Both the position numbers and the translations under genes were made by a program. From Zoogloea sp. LCSB751 (GTDB lineage Bacteria > Pseudomonadota > Gammaproteobacteria > Burkholderiales > Rhodocyclaceae), in the NCBI RefSeq assembly GCF_002028455.1, contig NZ_MWUM01000034.1:1-48412 (forward strand): a DNA stretch of 48,412 nucleotides, read 5' to 3'. Shown here one piece after another: positions 15,185 to 23,690 of this stretch; position 1 is the first letter of the stretch; every line of letters begins with the position of its first letter. A model generated the notes under the pieces. The model worked only from the letters and a program-made list of their open reading frames with translations. It was not told the DNA's origin and did not search any database.

Positions 15185-16388
15185 GCTTCTGTCACAGCGG
15201 CATCCTTCCAGGGGGGGCTATCTTGGTACCACGGTGATTCTGGCCGGGTTGGCCATGGTCGGTCCGTTCTCGATCAATACCTATCTGCCGTCCTTCGGCG
15301 AGATGGCGGCGGTGCTGAGCACCGACCAGACCGCCCTTCAGCAGACGGTGTCGATATATTTCGCGTCCTTCGCCTTCATGGCCCTGTGGCACGGCTCGAT
15401 TTCCGATTCGCTAGGGCGCCGCCGGGTGGTGTTGGTCGGGCTCGCCGTGTATGCGCTGGCGTCCCTCGGCTGCGCTCTGGCCACCCGTGTCGAGCAATTG
15501 TGGGTGCTGCGCGCCTTCCAGGGCTTCTCGGCGGGGGCCGGCATTGTCATCGGCCGCGCCATAGTGCGTGACCTGCACGAGGGGCCGCTGGCCCAGCGCA
15601 TGATGTCGCACGTGGTGATGATGTTCGGGTTGGCACCGGCCATCGCACCGCTGGTCGGAGGCTGGCTGCAGGCAGCTTTTGGCTGGCGTTCGGTGTTTGT
15701 CTTTTTGTGCCTGCTGGCCCTCAGCCTCTTCACGGCAGTGGCCGTGCGACTGCCCGAAACGCTACCGCCGAATAGCCGCCAGCCTTTCAATTTTTCTGCG
15801 CTGGCGCGGGACTACGCGGGGGTCTTCTGTAACCTGCCTTTCATGACTTGGGCACTGGCTTACGCCTGCATGTTCGGTGGTTTTTTTCTGTATGTACTGT
15901 CGGCACCGGTGTTCCTGATGCAACATCTGGGCCTCGGCGAGACGGATTTCCTATGGCTGTTCGGCCCGGCTACCGTGGGTTTGATGCTGGGTTCTGCACT
16001 GGCCGGACGGGTTGCCCAGCGCTGGTCTCTGCCCACGACCCTCAAGTGCGCCTTTCTGATCATGGCGTGTGCGATGTGCTACGACATCGTCGTGTGTGTC
16101 ATTGCCCCTGCCGGTGTCACCTGGTATGTGATCCACATTTTTATGTTCAACCTTGGCATGTCGCTGGCCATCCCAACCCTGACCGTGCGTGGGCTCGATT
16201 GCGTGCCGGGACGCCGGGGCATGGCCTCGTCGGTGCAGTTATTCTTGCAGACGGCCTTCAATGCCATCATCGCCGCCGTGCTGGCTCCACTATTGTGGGG
16301 CTCACTGCTGAGCCTTGCGCTCGGCGCCGCCGGCTTATGCCTGTGCGCCGGGCTTGGTGTGCTGCTGGCAGTACGACTCTCCAGGTGA
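15177..16388 (+). CDS. MFS transporter, Bcr/CflA (DHA1) family
   Basis: 403 residues and about 12 membrane segments when started at the ATG at 15177, which overlaps the upstream gene by 8 bases. A longer reading from 15093 would add a polar stretch with no family resemblance. Bcr/CflA-like features include GPFSINTYLPSFGEMA in TM1, HGSISDSLGRRRVVLVGL (motif A) and the motif C region MMFGLAPAIAPLVGGWLQ. It is an inner-membrane proton antiporter, probably for export of substrate or intermediates. It is the last gene of the plus-strand train and converges on the minus-strand operon. Confidence 0.88.
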   Translation: MAKLLSQRHPSRGGYLGTTVILAGLAMVGPFSINTYLPSFGEMAAVLSTDQTALQQTVSIYFASFAFMALWHGSISDSLGRRRVVLVGLAVYALASLGCALATRVEQLWVLRAFQGFSAGAGIVIGRAIVRDLHEGPLAQRMMSHVVMMFGLAPAIAPLVGGWLQAAFGWRSVFVFLCLLALSLFTAVAVRLPETLPPNSRQPFNFSALARDYAGVFCNLPFMTWALAYACMFGGFFLYVLSAPVFLMQHLGLGETDFLWLFGPATVGLMLGSALAGRVAQRWSLPTTLKCAFLIMACAMCYDIVVCVIAPAGVTWYVIHIFMFNLGMSLAIPTLTVRGLDCVPGRRGMASSVQLFLQTAFNAIIAAVLAPLLWGSLLSLALGAAGLCLCAGLGVLLAVRLSR

Positions 16389-16418
16389 GGGGGCGTTTCG
16401 CCAGCAGCGCAGGATCAA

Positions 16419-16667
16419 TCAGGCCTTGGCAATCTTGCCTTCAGCCGATCTTTTCGACTGCCAATAGCCTTTGAACAGAATCACCGGCATGCGCAGCAGT
16501 GTTCGCCAGCCGAGCAGTTTTAAGGCCTGCCAGCAATCCTCCGGCTTGATGAGGATCACGGTGGACATCGAGCCCATAACCTTGCCTTTCATGACGAGAT
16601 TGTCTCCATCCTGCTTAATCGATTTGACTTCCATCATCTCGACCCCCTCCCTGCTGAACATCTTCAT
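16419..16667 (-). CDS. Small unknown protein at the end of the minus-strand operon
   Basis: 82 residues, not recognised. It has a polar N-terminal part (VKSIKQDGDNLVMKGKVMGSM), then PEDCWQALKLLGWRTLLRMPVILFKGYW and a basic tail; no signal peptide or clear membrane helix. A start at the second or third Met is possible. It lies 21 bases after the FAD oxidoreductase gene and should be co-transcribed with it. The length, the position and the GGAG before the start support a real gene, but no function can be given. Confidence 0.6.
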   Translation of the reverse strand: MKMFSREGVEMMEVKSIKQDGDNLVMKGKVMGSMSTVILIKPEDCWQALKLLGWRTLLRMPVILFKGYWQSKRSAEGKIAKA

Positions 16668-16688
16668 GGTCTGGCCGCTCCTTGCTGG

Positions 16689-18272
16689 TCAGGCATCGAC
16701 CAATTTGTCGAAATCCATGTTGAACTCCTCCATCAGCACTCGGGCCACGTTGCGGCCCGATGATGCGGTGACGCCACCGCCTGGGTGGGTGCTGGCACCG
16801 GCCATGTAGAGTCCATCCACCGGCGACTTGTACTGGCCGTAGCCTGGAGCCGGGCGGTTGCCGCCGATTTGCCAGTTGTAGGAGCCGAAGTGCAGGATAT
16901 CGGCGCCAATCATGGCGTTGTTGTGGCGCTCAATGTCCAGCGGTGTCATCCACGAGAAGCCGATGATGTTGTTGTCGTCCATATTAGTGGTGAGCTTGCG
17001 CAGGTCATCGAGGAAGCCGTGGGCAACCTCCTTGCCGATCTCGTCCCACTTCTGCGGGCCACCCTTAACGTTGTAGGGGGCAAAGGCGTACATGTTGAGC
17101 ACACGCTTACCATCCGGTGCACGGGTCTTGTCGTATACGTCCTGCATTACGTAGGCGATGAAGTCGCGGCGGGGGATTCCGTACTCGAGGTCAGAGAACG
17201 CTCGAGCGAAGTCTTCCCAATTAGAGTGGGAACGCTCGACCCAGAAGAAGTCATCCACCGTTGGGCCAACCTTGTACTGGGGTGCCTCGTGCAGTGCCAA
17301 ATGCAGGTTGAAAGGCTGGAAGCTATTGTGCTTGAGGCCGCGGATGCGTGGCTCGAAGCCTTCCGGCAGGCTCGCGCCGGGTACCATATGGGGAAAAACC
17401 TGCTTGACATGCATCGTCGAGATGACTGCACGGCTGGCAATGATTTCCTCGCCGGATTCCAGCACCACGCCGGCGGCCTTGCTGCCTTCCATGAGCATCT
17501 GTTTGACCGGGGCCGACGTACGCACCACGCCCCCATGGGATTCGAAGCATGCACGTAGGGCATCGGCGAAGGCGCCTGAGCCGCCTACCGGAATGCCCAC
17601 GCCGTAGCGGTGCATAAAGGGCAGGATAATGTAAAACCCGAAGCCGGTCCCGTTGTTGAACGGGTTCATCATGGCTTCAGAAGCGTAGCGGGCAAGGGCG
17701 ATCTTGACCTTATCGTTCTCGAACCATTCGCAGATGAAGTCCCATGCACTCATGGCCTGGGTGCGCATCAGCTCCTGGCCTACCACACTCTGCTCCATCA
17801 TCACAGCCTGGGTACTGGAGCTGGGGGGGGAATGGAACATGCCCATGACCATCATGTCGAGGTTCTGGAAAACCTGATGGTTGAAGCGCCGGTAGGCTTC
17901 GGCGTCCTTCATCGAGAACTTGGCGATGGCCTGGCAGGTGCGTTCCAGGTCGGTATAGAACTCGAGGGTGGTGCCATCGTCGTAAAAGATGGCGGTCATC
18001 TTGTCCGGGTTGATGTATTTCAGCCCGAACTTCGATTTGAGTTCCAGTTCGTCATTGCGCAGCAGCGGGTTGGCCTGTAGCAGGGTGTGGGCCACCGAGC
18101 AGACGTCGTGCTTGAAGCCCGGAACGGTCAGTTCGCGGGTCATCACGCCGCCGCCGACCTTGTCATTCTTCTCTACAACACACACCTTGAGACCGGCCTT
18201 TTGCAGGTAGCAGGCGGCAACCAGTCCGTTATGGCCGCCACCGGCCACGACGATGTCGAATTTTTCGCTCAT
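16689..18272 (-). CDS. Phytoene desaturase-like FAD-dependent oxidoreductase
   Basis: 527 residues. The N-terminal dinucleotide-binding motif is VVAGGGHNGLVAACYLQKAG (8-27), followed by an acidic residue at the end of the second strand (VVEKND) and GGGVMTRE. The C-terminal FAD-contact motif is GLYMAGASTHPGGGVTASSGRN. This is the CrtI/PDS-type amine-oxidase-like family of soluble or membrane-associated desaturases and isomerases. In this context it could dehydrogenate an alicyclic ring or a CoA ester. It is the fourth gene of the operon, 98 bases after the amidohydrolase. Confidence 0.87.
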   Translation of the reverse strand: MSEKFDIVVAGGGHNGLVAACYLQKAGLKVCVVEKNDKVGGGVMTRELTVPGFKHDVCSVAHTLLQANPLLRNDELELKSKFGLKYINPDKMTAIFYDDGTTLEFYTDLERTCQAIAKFSMKDAEAYRRFNHQVFQNLDMMVMGMFHSPPSSSTQAVMMEQSVVGQELMRTQAMSAWDFICEWFENDKVKIALARYASEAMMNPFNNGTGFGFYIILPFMHRYGVGIPVGGSGAFADALRACFESHGGVVRTSAPVKQMLMEGSKAAGVVLESGEEIIASRAVISTMHVKQVFPHMVPGASLPEGFEPRIRGLKHNSFQPFNLHLALHEAPQYKVGPTVDDFFWVERSHSNWEDFARAFSDLEYGIPRRDFIAYVMQDVYDKTRAPDGKRVLNMYAFAPYNVKGGPQKWDEIGKEVAHGFLDDLRKLTTNMDDNNIIGFSWMTPLDIERHNNAMIGADILHFGSYNWQIGGNRPAPGYGQYKSPVDGLYMAGASTHPGGGVTASSGRNVARVLMEEFNMDFDKLVDA

Positions 18273-18370
18273 GATTGGGGATCTCCCGGGTCAATTCGTG
18301 GGCGCAAGCCGGCCCCTGCCACGGCTGGACGCCGATGGCATGAAGAGGCTGCGGCTTGCGGAGGTGGGGC

Positions 18371-19684
18371 TTAGAGCGCTGTTTCGGCGTCGGCCTGCTT
18401 GAACATGGCGTTAATATCGCCCGAGGTGACCGGCTTGCCGGTTTCACGCTTCGGCGCGGCGCCGCCCATGCCGAGGGCCGGTGCGGTGTTCACCCCCTTA
18501 GCCTTAGCCTGAGCGCGCAAAGCGCCGACGGTGCAGTTTTCGCGACCGAGCAACTGCAAGGGGTTGTAGTTGAACTCGCGCATCACGTTTAGGTGAGTGA
18601 CCTTATTGATGGTCTCATCCGACAAGTGCTTGAAGCTCTCCCACACCACTTCCGGGGAGTTGGGCCAAGTGCAGTCGGAGTGGGGATAGTCGCATTCCCA
18701 GCCGACCATATCCTCGCCGATGTGCTTGAGGTTTTGCAGGCCGAAGTCGTCTTCGATGAAGCAGGTGATGATGTGCTTCTTGAATACCTCGCTTGGCTTG
18801 AGACCGCCGAAGTCAGCGTTGGTCCAGGCCTTGTGGTGGAGGTGGGTAAAGTCCGCCCGCTCGAGCAGGTAAGGAATCCAGCCGATTCCGCCCTCAGACA
18901 GGGCCATCTTCAGGTTCGGGTACTTCTTCCACATGGGGGCCCAGATCCAATCAGCCGCCGAATTGGCGATGGAGATCGGCATCGAGGTAATCCAGGCATC
19001 GATGGGTGATAGATCAGAGGCGTGGTCGGCCTTGGCGCCTGTGCCTATGTGGCAGTTGATCACCACACTGTTGTCGGCGCAGGCTTTCCACATCGGATCC
19101 CAGTACGGGTCGTGGATGGACGGAAAACCGTGCAGGGCAGGGTTATCGGAGAAGGTGATGGCGTGTACGCCAAGCTTGGCCATGCGGTTGATTTCGGCCG
19201 CGGCGGCGACCGGGTCCCACCAGGGTACGATCGCCAGTGGTATGAAGCGGCCGGGAGCCGCGTTGCACCAGTCATGCAGGTGCCAGTCGTTATAAGCCTG
19301 GATCGCGGCGAGGGCAACTTCCCGGTCCGGGTGGGTCTGGAAACGCTGGCCGGCAAAGCCGGGGAAGGTCGGGAAGCAGATGGAGCCGAGCACGCCGTTG
19401 GCGTTCATGTCGTCCACGCGGGCTTGGATGTCCCAGGTGCCGCGGCGCATGTGTTCGTAACCCAGGGGCTCCATGCCGTACTCTTCCTTGGGCCTGCCGA
19501 CCACCGAATTAAGGCCCATGTAGCCGGTGGCGCGTCCTTCAAACACCCAGACGTCCCGGCCACCGCGGCTTTCAATATGGGGTTCCCGGCCCTTGAACTT
19601 AGCCGGCATGTGGCGTGCAAAGGCGTTGGGGGGTTCGATGGCGTGATCGTCAATACTGACGAGGATGAGGTCTTCGAGTTTCAT
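18371..19684 (-). CDS. Amidohydrolase family 2 (ACMSD-like) protein
   Basis: 437 residues of TIM-barrel metal-dependent hydrolase type. The N-terminal metal motif is the IDDHAIEP variant, NCHIGTG (about 232-238) supplies the next His, and CDYPHSDCTWP (about 337) the conserved Asp/His region. These are typical of the amidohydrolase_2 group that includes aminocarboxymuconate semialdehyde decarboxylase and gamma-resorcylate decarboxylase. Decarboxylation or C-C hydrolysis of a ring-derived acid is the likely reaction. The gene lies 71 bases downstream of the dioxygenase beta subunit, in the same operon. Confidence 0.85.
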   Translation of the reverse strand: MKLEDLILVSIDDHAIEPPNAFARHMPAKFKGREPHIESRGGRDVWVFEGRATGYMGLNSVVGRPKEEYGMEPLGYEHMRRGTWDIQARVDDMNANGVLGSICFPTFPGFAGQRFQTHPDREVALAAIQAYNDWHLHDWCNAAPGRFIPLAIVPWWDPVAAAAEINRMAKLGVHAITFSDNPALHGFPSIHDPYWDPMWKACADNSVVINCHIGTGAKADHASDLSPIDAWITSMPISIANSAADWIWAPMWKKYPNLKMALSEGGIGWIPYLLERADFTHLHHKAWTNADFGGLKPSEVFKKHIITCFIEDDFGLQNLKHIGEDMVGWECDYPHSDCTWPNSPEVVWESFKHLSDETINKVTHLNVMREFNYNPLQLLGRENCTVGALRAQAKAKGVNTAPALGMGGAAPKRETGKPVTSGDINAMFKQADAETAL

Positions 19685-19755
19685 GTCTTGTCTCCTGACC
19701 GTCGCTCCAATTCGAGGGAGGAACGGCGTATGTAGTTTTCTTGTTGATTCAGTGA

Positions 19756-20325
19756 TCAGAGAATGATGCCCAGATTTGGGGTGCCAATGACCACCTGATC
19801 AAGCAGGATTTCCCGGCGGGCCAGCTTCAGGCTGCCCTGAACCCGGCGCAGGATGTCGTAGCGGACGCAGGGGATCAAATCGAAGTAGTCAAAGTCGAAA
19901 CGGCTGCGGGTGACCAGCAGGTAGCTTTCAACCTTGAATTCGTCGGCCTTGTCGGTCTTGTAAACGCGAACATTGCTGACCATGCGCTTGACACGGGATG
20001 GGGGATCTTCGCCCCAGGCGCTCTTAGTGTCAGTGATGCGCTTGACCCGCATCATCATCGAGCCGTAGCTCTCATGGAGGTGCTGAACGGTGCGAATGTA
20101 GGTCTGGTCGAACTGGGCGGTTGACCGGGTGTGACGCAGCGGGGCGTTGTATTCCAGATCCTGGGTTAGCAGTTCGCCCCATTCAGCGAGGCGAAGGTTG
20201 TCGAGCATCTCAGCTTCGTCATAGAGAAAGTCGAGGATCTCGTTGTACTCCGGGCTACCGATGGCAACGCGATTGGCGCGCACGGACGGGGGCAGCGGGG
20301 TGGGTTCAAGAAGGTTCTGCAGCAT
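19756..20325 (-). CDS. Aromatic-ring-hydroxylating dioxygenase, beta subunit
   Basis: 189 residues from the ATG at 20325, chosen because GGGAGAC lies just before it; an upstream start would add 30 residues with no family match. Family features of the NTF2-like small subunit are EILDFLYDEAEMLDNLRLAEWGELL near the start, the central RVKRI segment, and the C-terminal LARREILLDQVVIG, where most beta subunits have the end of the cone-shaped sheet. The beta subunit is structural and helps build an alpha3beta3 oxygenase with the upstream gene product. Confidence 0.9.
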   Translation of the reverse strand: MLQNLLEPTPLPPSVRANRVAIGSPEYNEILDFLYDEAEMLDNLRLAEWGELLTQDLEYNAPLRHTRSTAQFDQTYIRTVQHLHESYGSMMMRVKRITDTKSAWGEDPPSRVKRMVSNVRVYKTDKADEFKVESYLLVTRSRFDFDYFDLIPCVRYDILRRVQGSLKLARREILLDQVVIGTPNLGIIL

Positions 20326-20366
20326 GTATGTCTCCCGAATGTTGTCTGGTTGGATTGGCGCGTCGA

Positions 20367-21758
20367 TCAGCTTTCGGCCGTCATCAGTTCGTGCCAGTAC
20401 TGCCACCAGCGCCACTGGGTGTCGTCCTTGGTGAAGCCATCTCCCACGTCGCCAGGGCCAGGCCAGCCTTCAGGCTTGCCGGTCTCGTAAATGGCTTGGT
20501 ATTTGAGGGTTATGTGCTTGCTCACCGCGCCCTTGGCGGCGATGGTCTGGTGTGGCCAAGTGTCGGAGTCGTCCTGCTCGACCATCCCGGAGGTACCCAG
20601 CAACTGGACGCCGAGACGCAACATGGTTGCCTTAAGTTCCGGTGGCGTGTCCTTCTCGGCGAGTATCCAGTTCACAAACTCCAGCTTATCCGGCCCCTTG
20701 GGTACGTAGGCATGCAGCGCCATCACGCCGACGACGCCATCCGGCGTCGGGATATAGACAAACTCGAACAGCCCGTTCGGAAAGAAGTTGCCGACTTGCG
20801 GCGGACGCCAAGTGATGATCTTCAACTGGTCTTCACTCAGGTTGCGGAGCAATTCCGGGATCATTTCCTGAGTGACACCCGGCGGTGGCAGGGCTTCAAG
20901 TTTCTCCTTTACCGACAGTTCGGACGGGTCCTTGCCAGTAAGTCGCCGGATCTTCCTGTCCAACTCGATGCATCGCATGGTGTGGGCGTGGGCGGTGTAC
21001 ACTTCGGATCCGTACATTTCCGGGGTTAGATCGCCGCCGCCGCCTTCACTGCCCGGCTTGCGGTAGGGGCCAACTTCGGACAACCAGCGGTGCAGGGTCA
21101 GCACATGGAAGCCGTCGGAGGCGGACTGCTCGCAGGCGGTCTTCCAGTTGGCCCGAATGGTGAAGCGCTGGGGCGGGCCGAGAACTTCCATGCCCTTGTC
21201 GGTGCGACACCACAGTGTGTCGAAATACCATTTGGCATCGCCGAGGAACTCTTCAAAGCTCGGACCTTCGATGTTCCAGGTGGCGAAGATGAGGCCACCA
21301 TAAATGGCCACGCGGGCTTTCTTTAGACCTAGTTGCTCCTTGCTAAGCAGTTTGCCGTGCATAGACTCCTTCTCGACCGGGGCGCCGATGAAGTCTCCGT
21401 TCGGCTTGAAGGCCCAGCCATGGTAAATGCACACATGAGCCGGGGTGTTACCGCAGTCGAGCGTTGAGATCTTCATGCCCCGGTGCGGGCAGACGTTTAG
21501 GGATACATGCACCCCGTCCTTGTCCCTGGCCACCAACACGGAGTCCGAGCCGAGGTCACGGATCATGAAGTCGCCGGGCTTGGGGATCTCGGTTTCGTGG
21601 CCGAGGAAGACCCAGGTTTTGGCGAAGATCCGCTCCATCTCCAGTTCATACAACTCCGGGTCCGACAAAGTCCGCATGGCAACTTCCCGAGTTTCCAGAT
21701 TGATTAAGTCCGAAATTCGGGTTCCGTCAGCCAGCGTGCGCTGTGAATTTTTCTGCAT
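20367..21758 (-). CDS. Aromatic-ring-hydroxylating dioxygenase, Rieske alpha subunit
   Basis: 463 residues. The Rieske ligands are in CPHRG (Cys90, His92) and CIYHGW (Cys110, His113). The catalytic iron site is SDGFHVLTLH, giving Asp215-x2-His218-x4-His223, so this subunit is complete. It would add dioxygen to a ring or hydroxylate a substrate using electrons from a ferredoxin and reductase encoded elsewhere. The start is preceded by a strong AGGAGGAGAAGG. It is the first gene of the five-gene minus-strand operon, with promoter-like palindromes upstream. Confidence 0.92.
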   Translation of the reverse strand: MQKNSQRTLADGTRISDLINLETREVAMRTLSDPELYELEMERIFAKTWVFLGHETEIPKPGDFMIRDLGSDSVLVARDKDGVHVSLNVCPHRGMKISTLDCGNTPAHVCIYHGWAFKPNGDFIGAPVEKESMHGKLLSKEQLGLKKARVAIYGGLIFATWNIEGPSFEEFLGDAKWYFDTLWCRTDKGMEVLGPPQRFTIRANWKTACEQSASDGFHVLTLHRWLSEVGPYRKPGSEGGGGDLTPEMYGSEVYTAHAHTMRCIELDRKIRRLTGKDPSELSVKEKLEALPPPGVTQEMIPELLRNLSEDQLKIITWRPPQVGNFFPNGLFEFVYIPTPDGVVGVMALHAYVPKGPDKLEFVNWILAEKDTPPELKATMLRLGVQLLGTSGMVEQDDSDTWPHQTIAAKGAVSKHITLKYQAIYETGKPEGWPGPGDVGDGFTKDDTQWRWWQYWHELMTAES

Positions 21759-21794
21759 TGCCTTCTCCTCCTTTGGGAATCTGCCTCGTTAAAG

Positions 21795-21871
21795 TGAACA
21801 CTTTTTGATAAATTGTTCAACTTGTCGCGAGTATCCCCTCCCTTCATCAGGGTCGATTTGACTTAGGTCAA
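21795..21871. promoter_or_regulatory. Palindromes in the promoter region of the dioxygenase operon
   Basis: Two symmetric elements lie in the gap upstream of the Rieske alpha gene. TGAACA (21795-21800) and TGTTCA (21814-21819) form an inverted repeat spaced by 13 bases, extended imperfectly on both sides. TTGACTTAGGTCAA (21858-21871) is a perfect palindrome of the TTGAC-N4-GTCAA type, close to binding sites of CRP/FNR-family regulators. The first resembles TetR- or IclR-type operators. Regulation by oxygen or electron-acceptor state is inferred only. Confidence 0.45.
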
Positions 21872-21990
21872 CGAGCCTTGAATTTGTACGGAGGCAATGA
21901 AACGAGCAGGAATGAGCGGGCCACTGCTGGCATCAAGAAGTCGCGGCGAGCCGCCATGGAAGCAAGCGGGGCCCGCCTTGCAGCGAGGGG

Positions 21991-23094
21991 TCAGGGGTGA
22001 CCGACGCTATCGCGGAGGTCCTGCATCCAGTGTAGGCTGGGACCAAAAGAGGGGAGGATGCCGGGCTTGGCTGCGACAATGTAAGGGACGGCCTGCAGAC
22101 AGGGCGTCAGGGTGGCGACATAACTCGGCTCAATGTTCATATTTCCGAGCTTGAAGGTCCGATCGTCGTTTCTGTTGGAGACCTTGATGTCGAGCGTCAT
22201 CCGCATCGACGGGCGGCCTTCGATGGTTGCTACATAGTATTGACCAGGCTGGATCCCCTCAGGGAGCATGCCGTTTCCCATCAGCCAGTGGTATTCGATC
22301 GTGAACAGGGCCTCTGGGCCAATAGTATCGACGAAACCTTCCATCCGGTGGGTGATGCGCCCGACAGTCCCGGCCTTTATGAGGAAGGGGGTTTCGATAT
22401 CAACTGTGCTCGGGACGTAGTCATGACTCTCGAGCACTCGGTCATACTTCACCCCGAGCACCTTTTCGGCGGTGTATACAACAGCCTTGGTGAAGTTTGA
22501 CGCGATAGTCCGAGTGATTTCGATCTTCTCTGCATCGGCGGGAAGCATGCCAAACCCTACGTGTTTCAACGGACCGGGTGCTGTGAGGCTGCAGTCCCAA
22601 TTCTCCTGCAGCTTGATCGAGCGCACATCGGCACAGGCTCCGGTCAGCCCGAGAAGTATGCGATCGCTGATCAAGTCTGGATCGATACCACCTGCGTGGA
22701 AGACAGAATTGCCCTTGGCGCAGGCGGCTCTGAGTCTAATAACGAATGCCTGTTCGCGAAACAGGTGGGCGTTTTGGTAGGGCAGCGGCGTAACAACATT
22801 CTTCCCCGCCGCAAGAAGCATTAGGATCTCGTCGTCGGTGTGGTAACGACCTTCATCGTGAGCGGTATAGACGATACAGTCGCAATCAATATTCAGGAGC
22901 GCCTCGACGTCACTTGTAAGCGCAATACCCAGAGGGGCGATACCCACGAGATCTCCGGCATCGATGCCGCATTTGCTTTCACTGTACGCACGTACACCGA
23001 CCAACTCAAAAGCAGGGGAATGGGCGATCTCCCAAATGCACAAGCTACCCATGCGGCCTGGGCCCCAGACGATAATGCGGTAAGGACTTCTCAT
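21991..23094 (-). CDS. DapB-like NAD(P)-binding dehydrogenase
   Basis: 367 residues from the ATG at 23094, preceded by GGAGAGACAAGAG. The N-terminal Rossmann motif is IIVWGPGRMGSLCIWEIA, followed by a second strand ending in RAYSESKCGIDAGDL. This resembles dihydrodipicolinate reductase N-terminal domains and the 2,4-diaminopentanoate dehydrogenase-like group. The C-terminal domain has no clear catalytic motif that I recognise. Relatives occur in catabolic clusters for cyclic substrates. It has its own upstream region and may be a separate transcription unit, although it lies 232 bases upstream of the dioxygenase operon on the same strand. Confidence 0.7.
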   Translation of the reverse strand: MRSPYRIIVWGPGRMGSLCIWEIAHSPAFELVGVRAYSESKCGIDAGDLVGIAPLGIALTSDVEALLNIDCDCIVYTAHDEGRYHTDDEILMLLAAGKNVVTPLPYQNAHLFREQAFVIRLRAACAKGNSVFHAGGIDPDLISDRILLGLTGACADVRSIKLQENWDCSLTAPGPLKHVGFGMLPADAEKIEITRTIASNFTKAVVYTAEKVLGVKYDRVLESHDYVPSTVDIETPFLIKAGTVGRITHRMEGFVDTIGPEALFTIEYHWLMGNGMLPEGIQPGQYYVATIEGRPSMRMTLDIKVSNRNDDRTFKLGNMNIEPSYVATLTPCLQAVPYIVAAKPGILPSFGPSLHWMQDLRDSVGHP

Positions 23095-23311
23095 CACTCT
23101 TGTCTCTCCGATTATTTTCTCTTGGTGAAATGGCGGGCTGCCCCCGCGGAAAGACCATAGCATCAAGGGGTAGAGTGGAACTCGTGAAGGTGAACTCCAA
23201 GGCGGTTTCCGTTTGACGATTAGTCAAATGATTTCCCGAGCGGAAGAACACCCTAGACCCATCCCCTTACACACAACTCTCCAGCCTGTATGCTTCATGC
23301 CAAATAACTGA

Positions 23312-23674
23312 ATGGGCCAACTGATGAGTTGAGCGAGAGACGAGTTCGGGACGAAACAGCTGGGCGATCGGCGGTTGAACAAGCGAGAGGTTCTGCTGGC
23401 CGAGCGGCGGGGTCAGCAACCTGGAGCGAGCATCCCCGGAGCCTGTGGAAACTGGGCGAAGACGGCGGCGTATCGCTTCCTGAGCCATGATCAGGTTGGC
23501 TAGGAGGAAATCCTGACGGCGCATGCACAAGCCAGCCAGGCGCGGATCCAGGAACATGCGGTGGTGCTGTGCCTGCAGGACACCACGGAGCTGGACTACA
23601 ACGGCCAGGCGATGAGTGGGCTGGGGCCGCTGTCTTACGAGGCCCAGCGGGGCCTGTATTCTGCGTACCGGTGA
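23312..23674 (+). pseudogene. IS4-family (Tn5-like) transposase N-terminal remnant
   Basis: In one frame the region reads EFGTKQLGDRRLNKR, then GNWAKTAAYRFLSHDQVG, a TAG stop, then AQASQARIQEHAVVLCLQDT and DYNGQAMSGLGPLSYEAQRG. This is the DNA-binding N-terminal domain of Tn5/IS4-type transposases, including the first catalytic Asp of the LQDTTELD block. A second stop lies near the start (TGA after MGQLMS) and the frame ends at 23674 against the Tn3-type sequence. It is a dead fragment with no intact element ends seen. Confidence 0.75.
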
Positions 23675-23690
23675 TACAGCCGGCATCCAT

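Noticed and set aside
20121..21029. 302-residue plus-strand frame opposite the dioxygenase genes.
   Set aside because: It is antisense to conserved Rieske alpha and beta sequences; no domain and no start signal.
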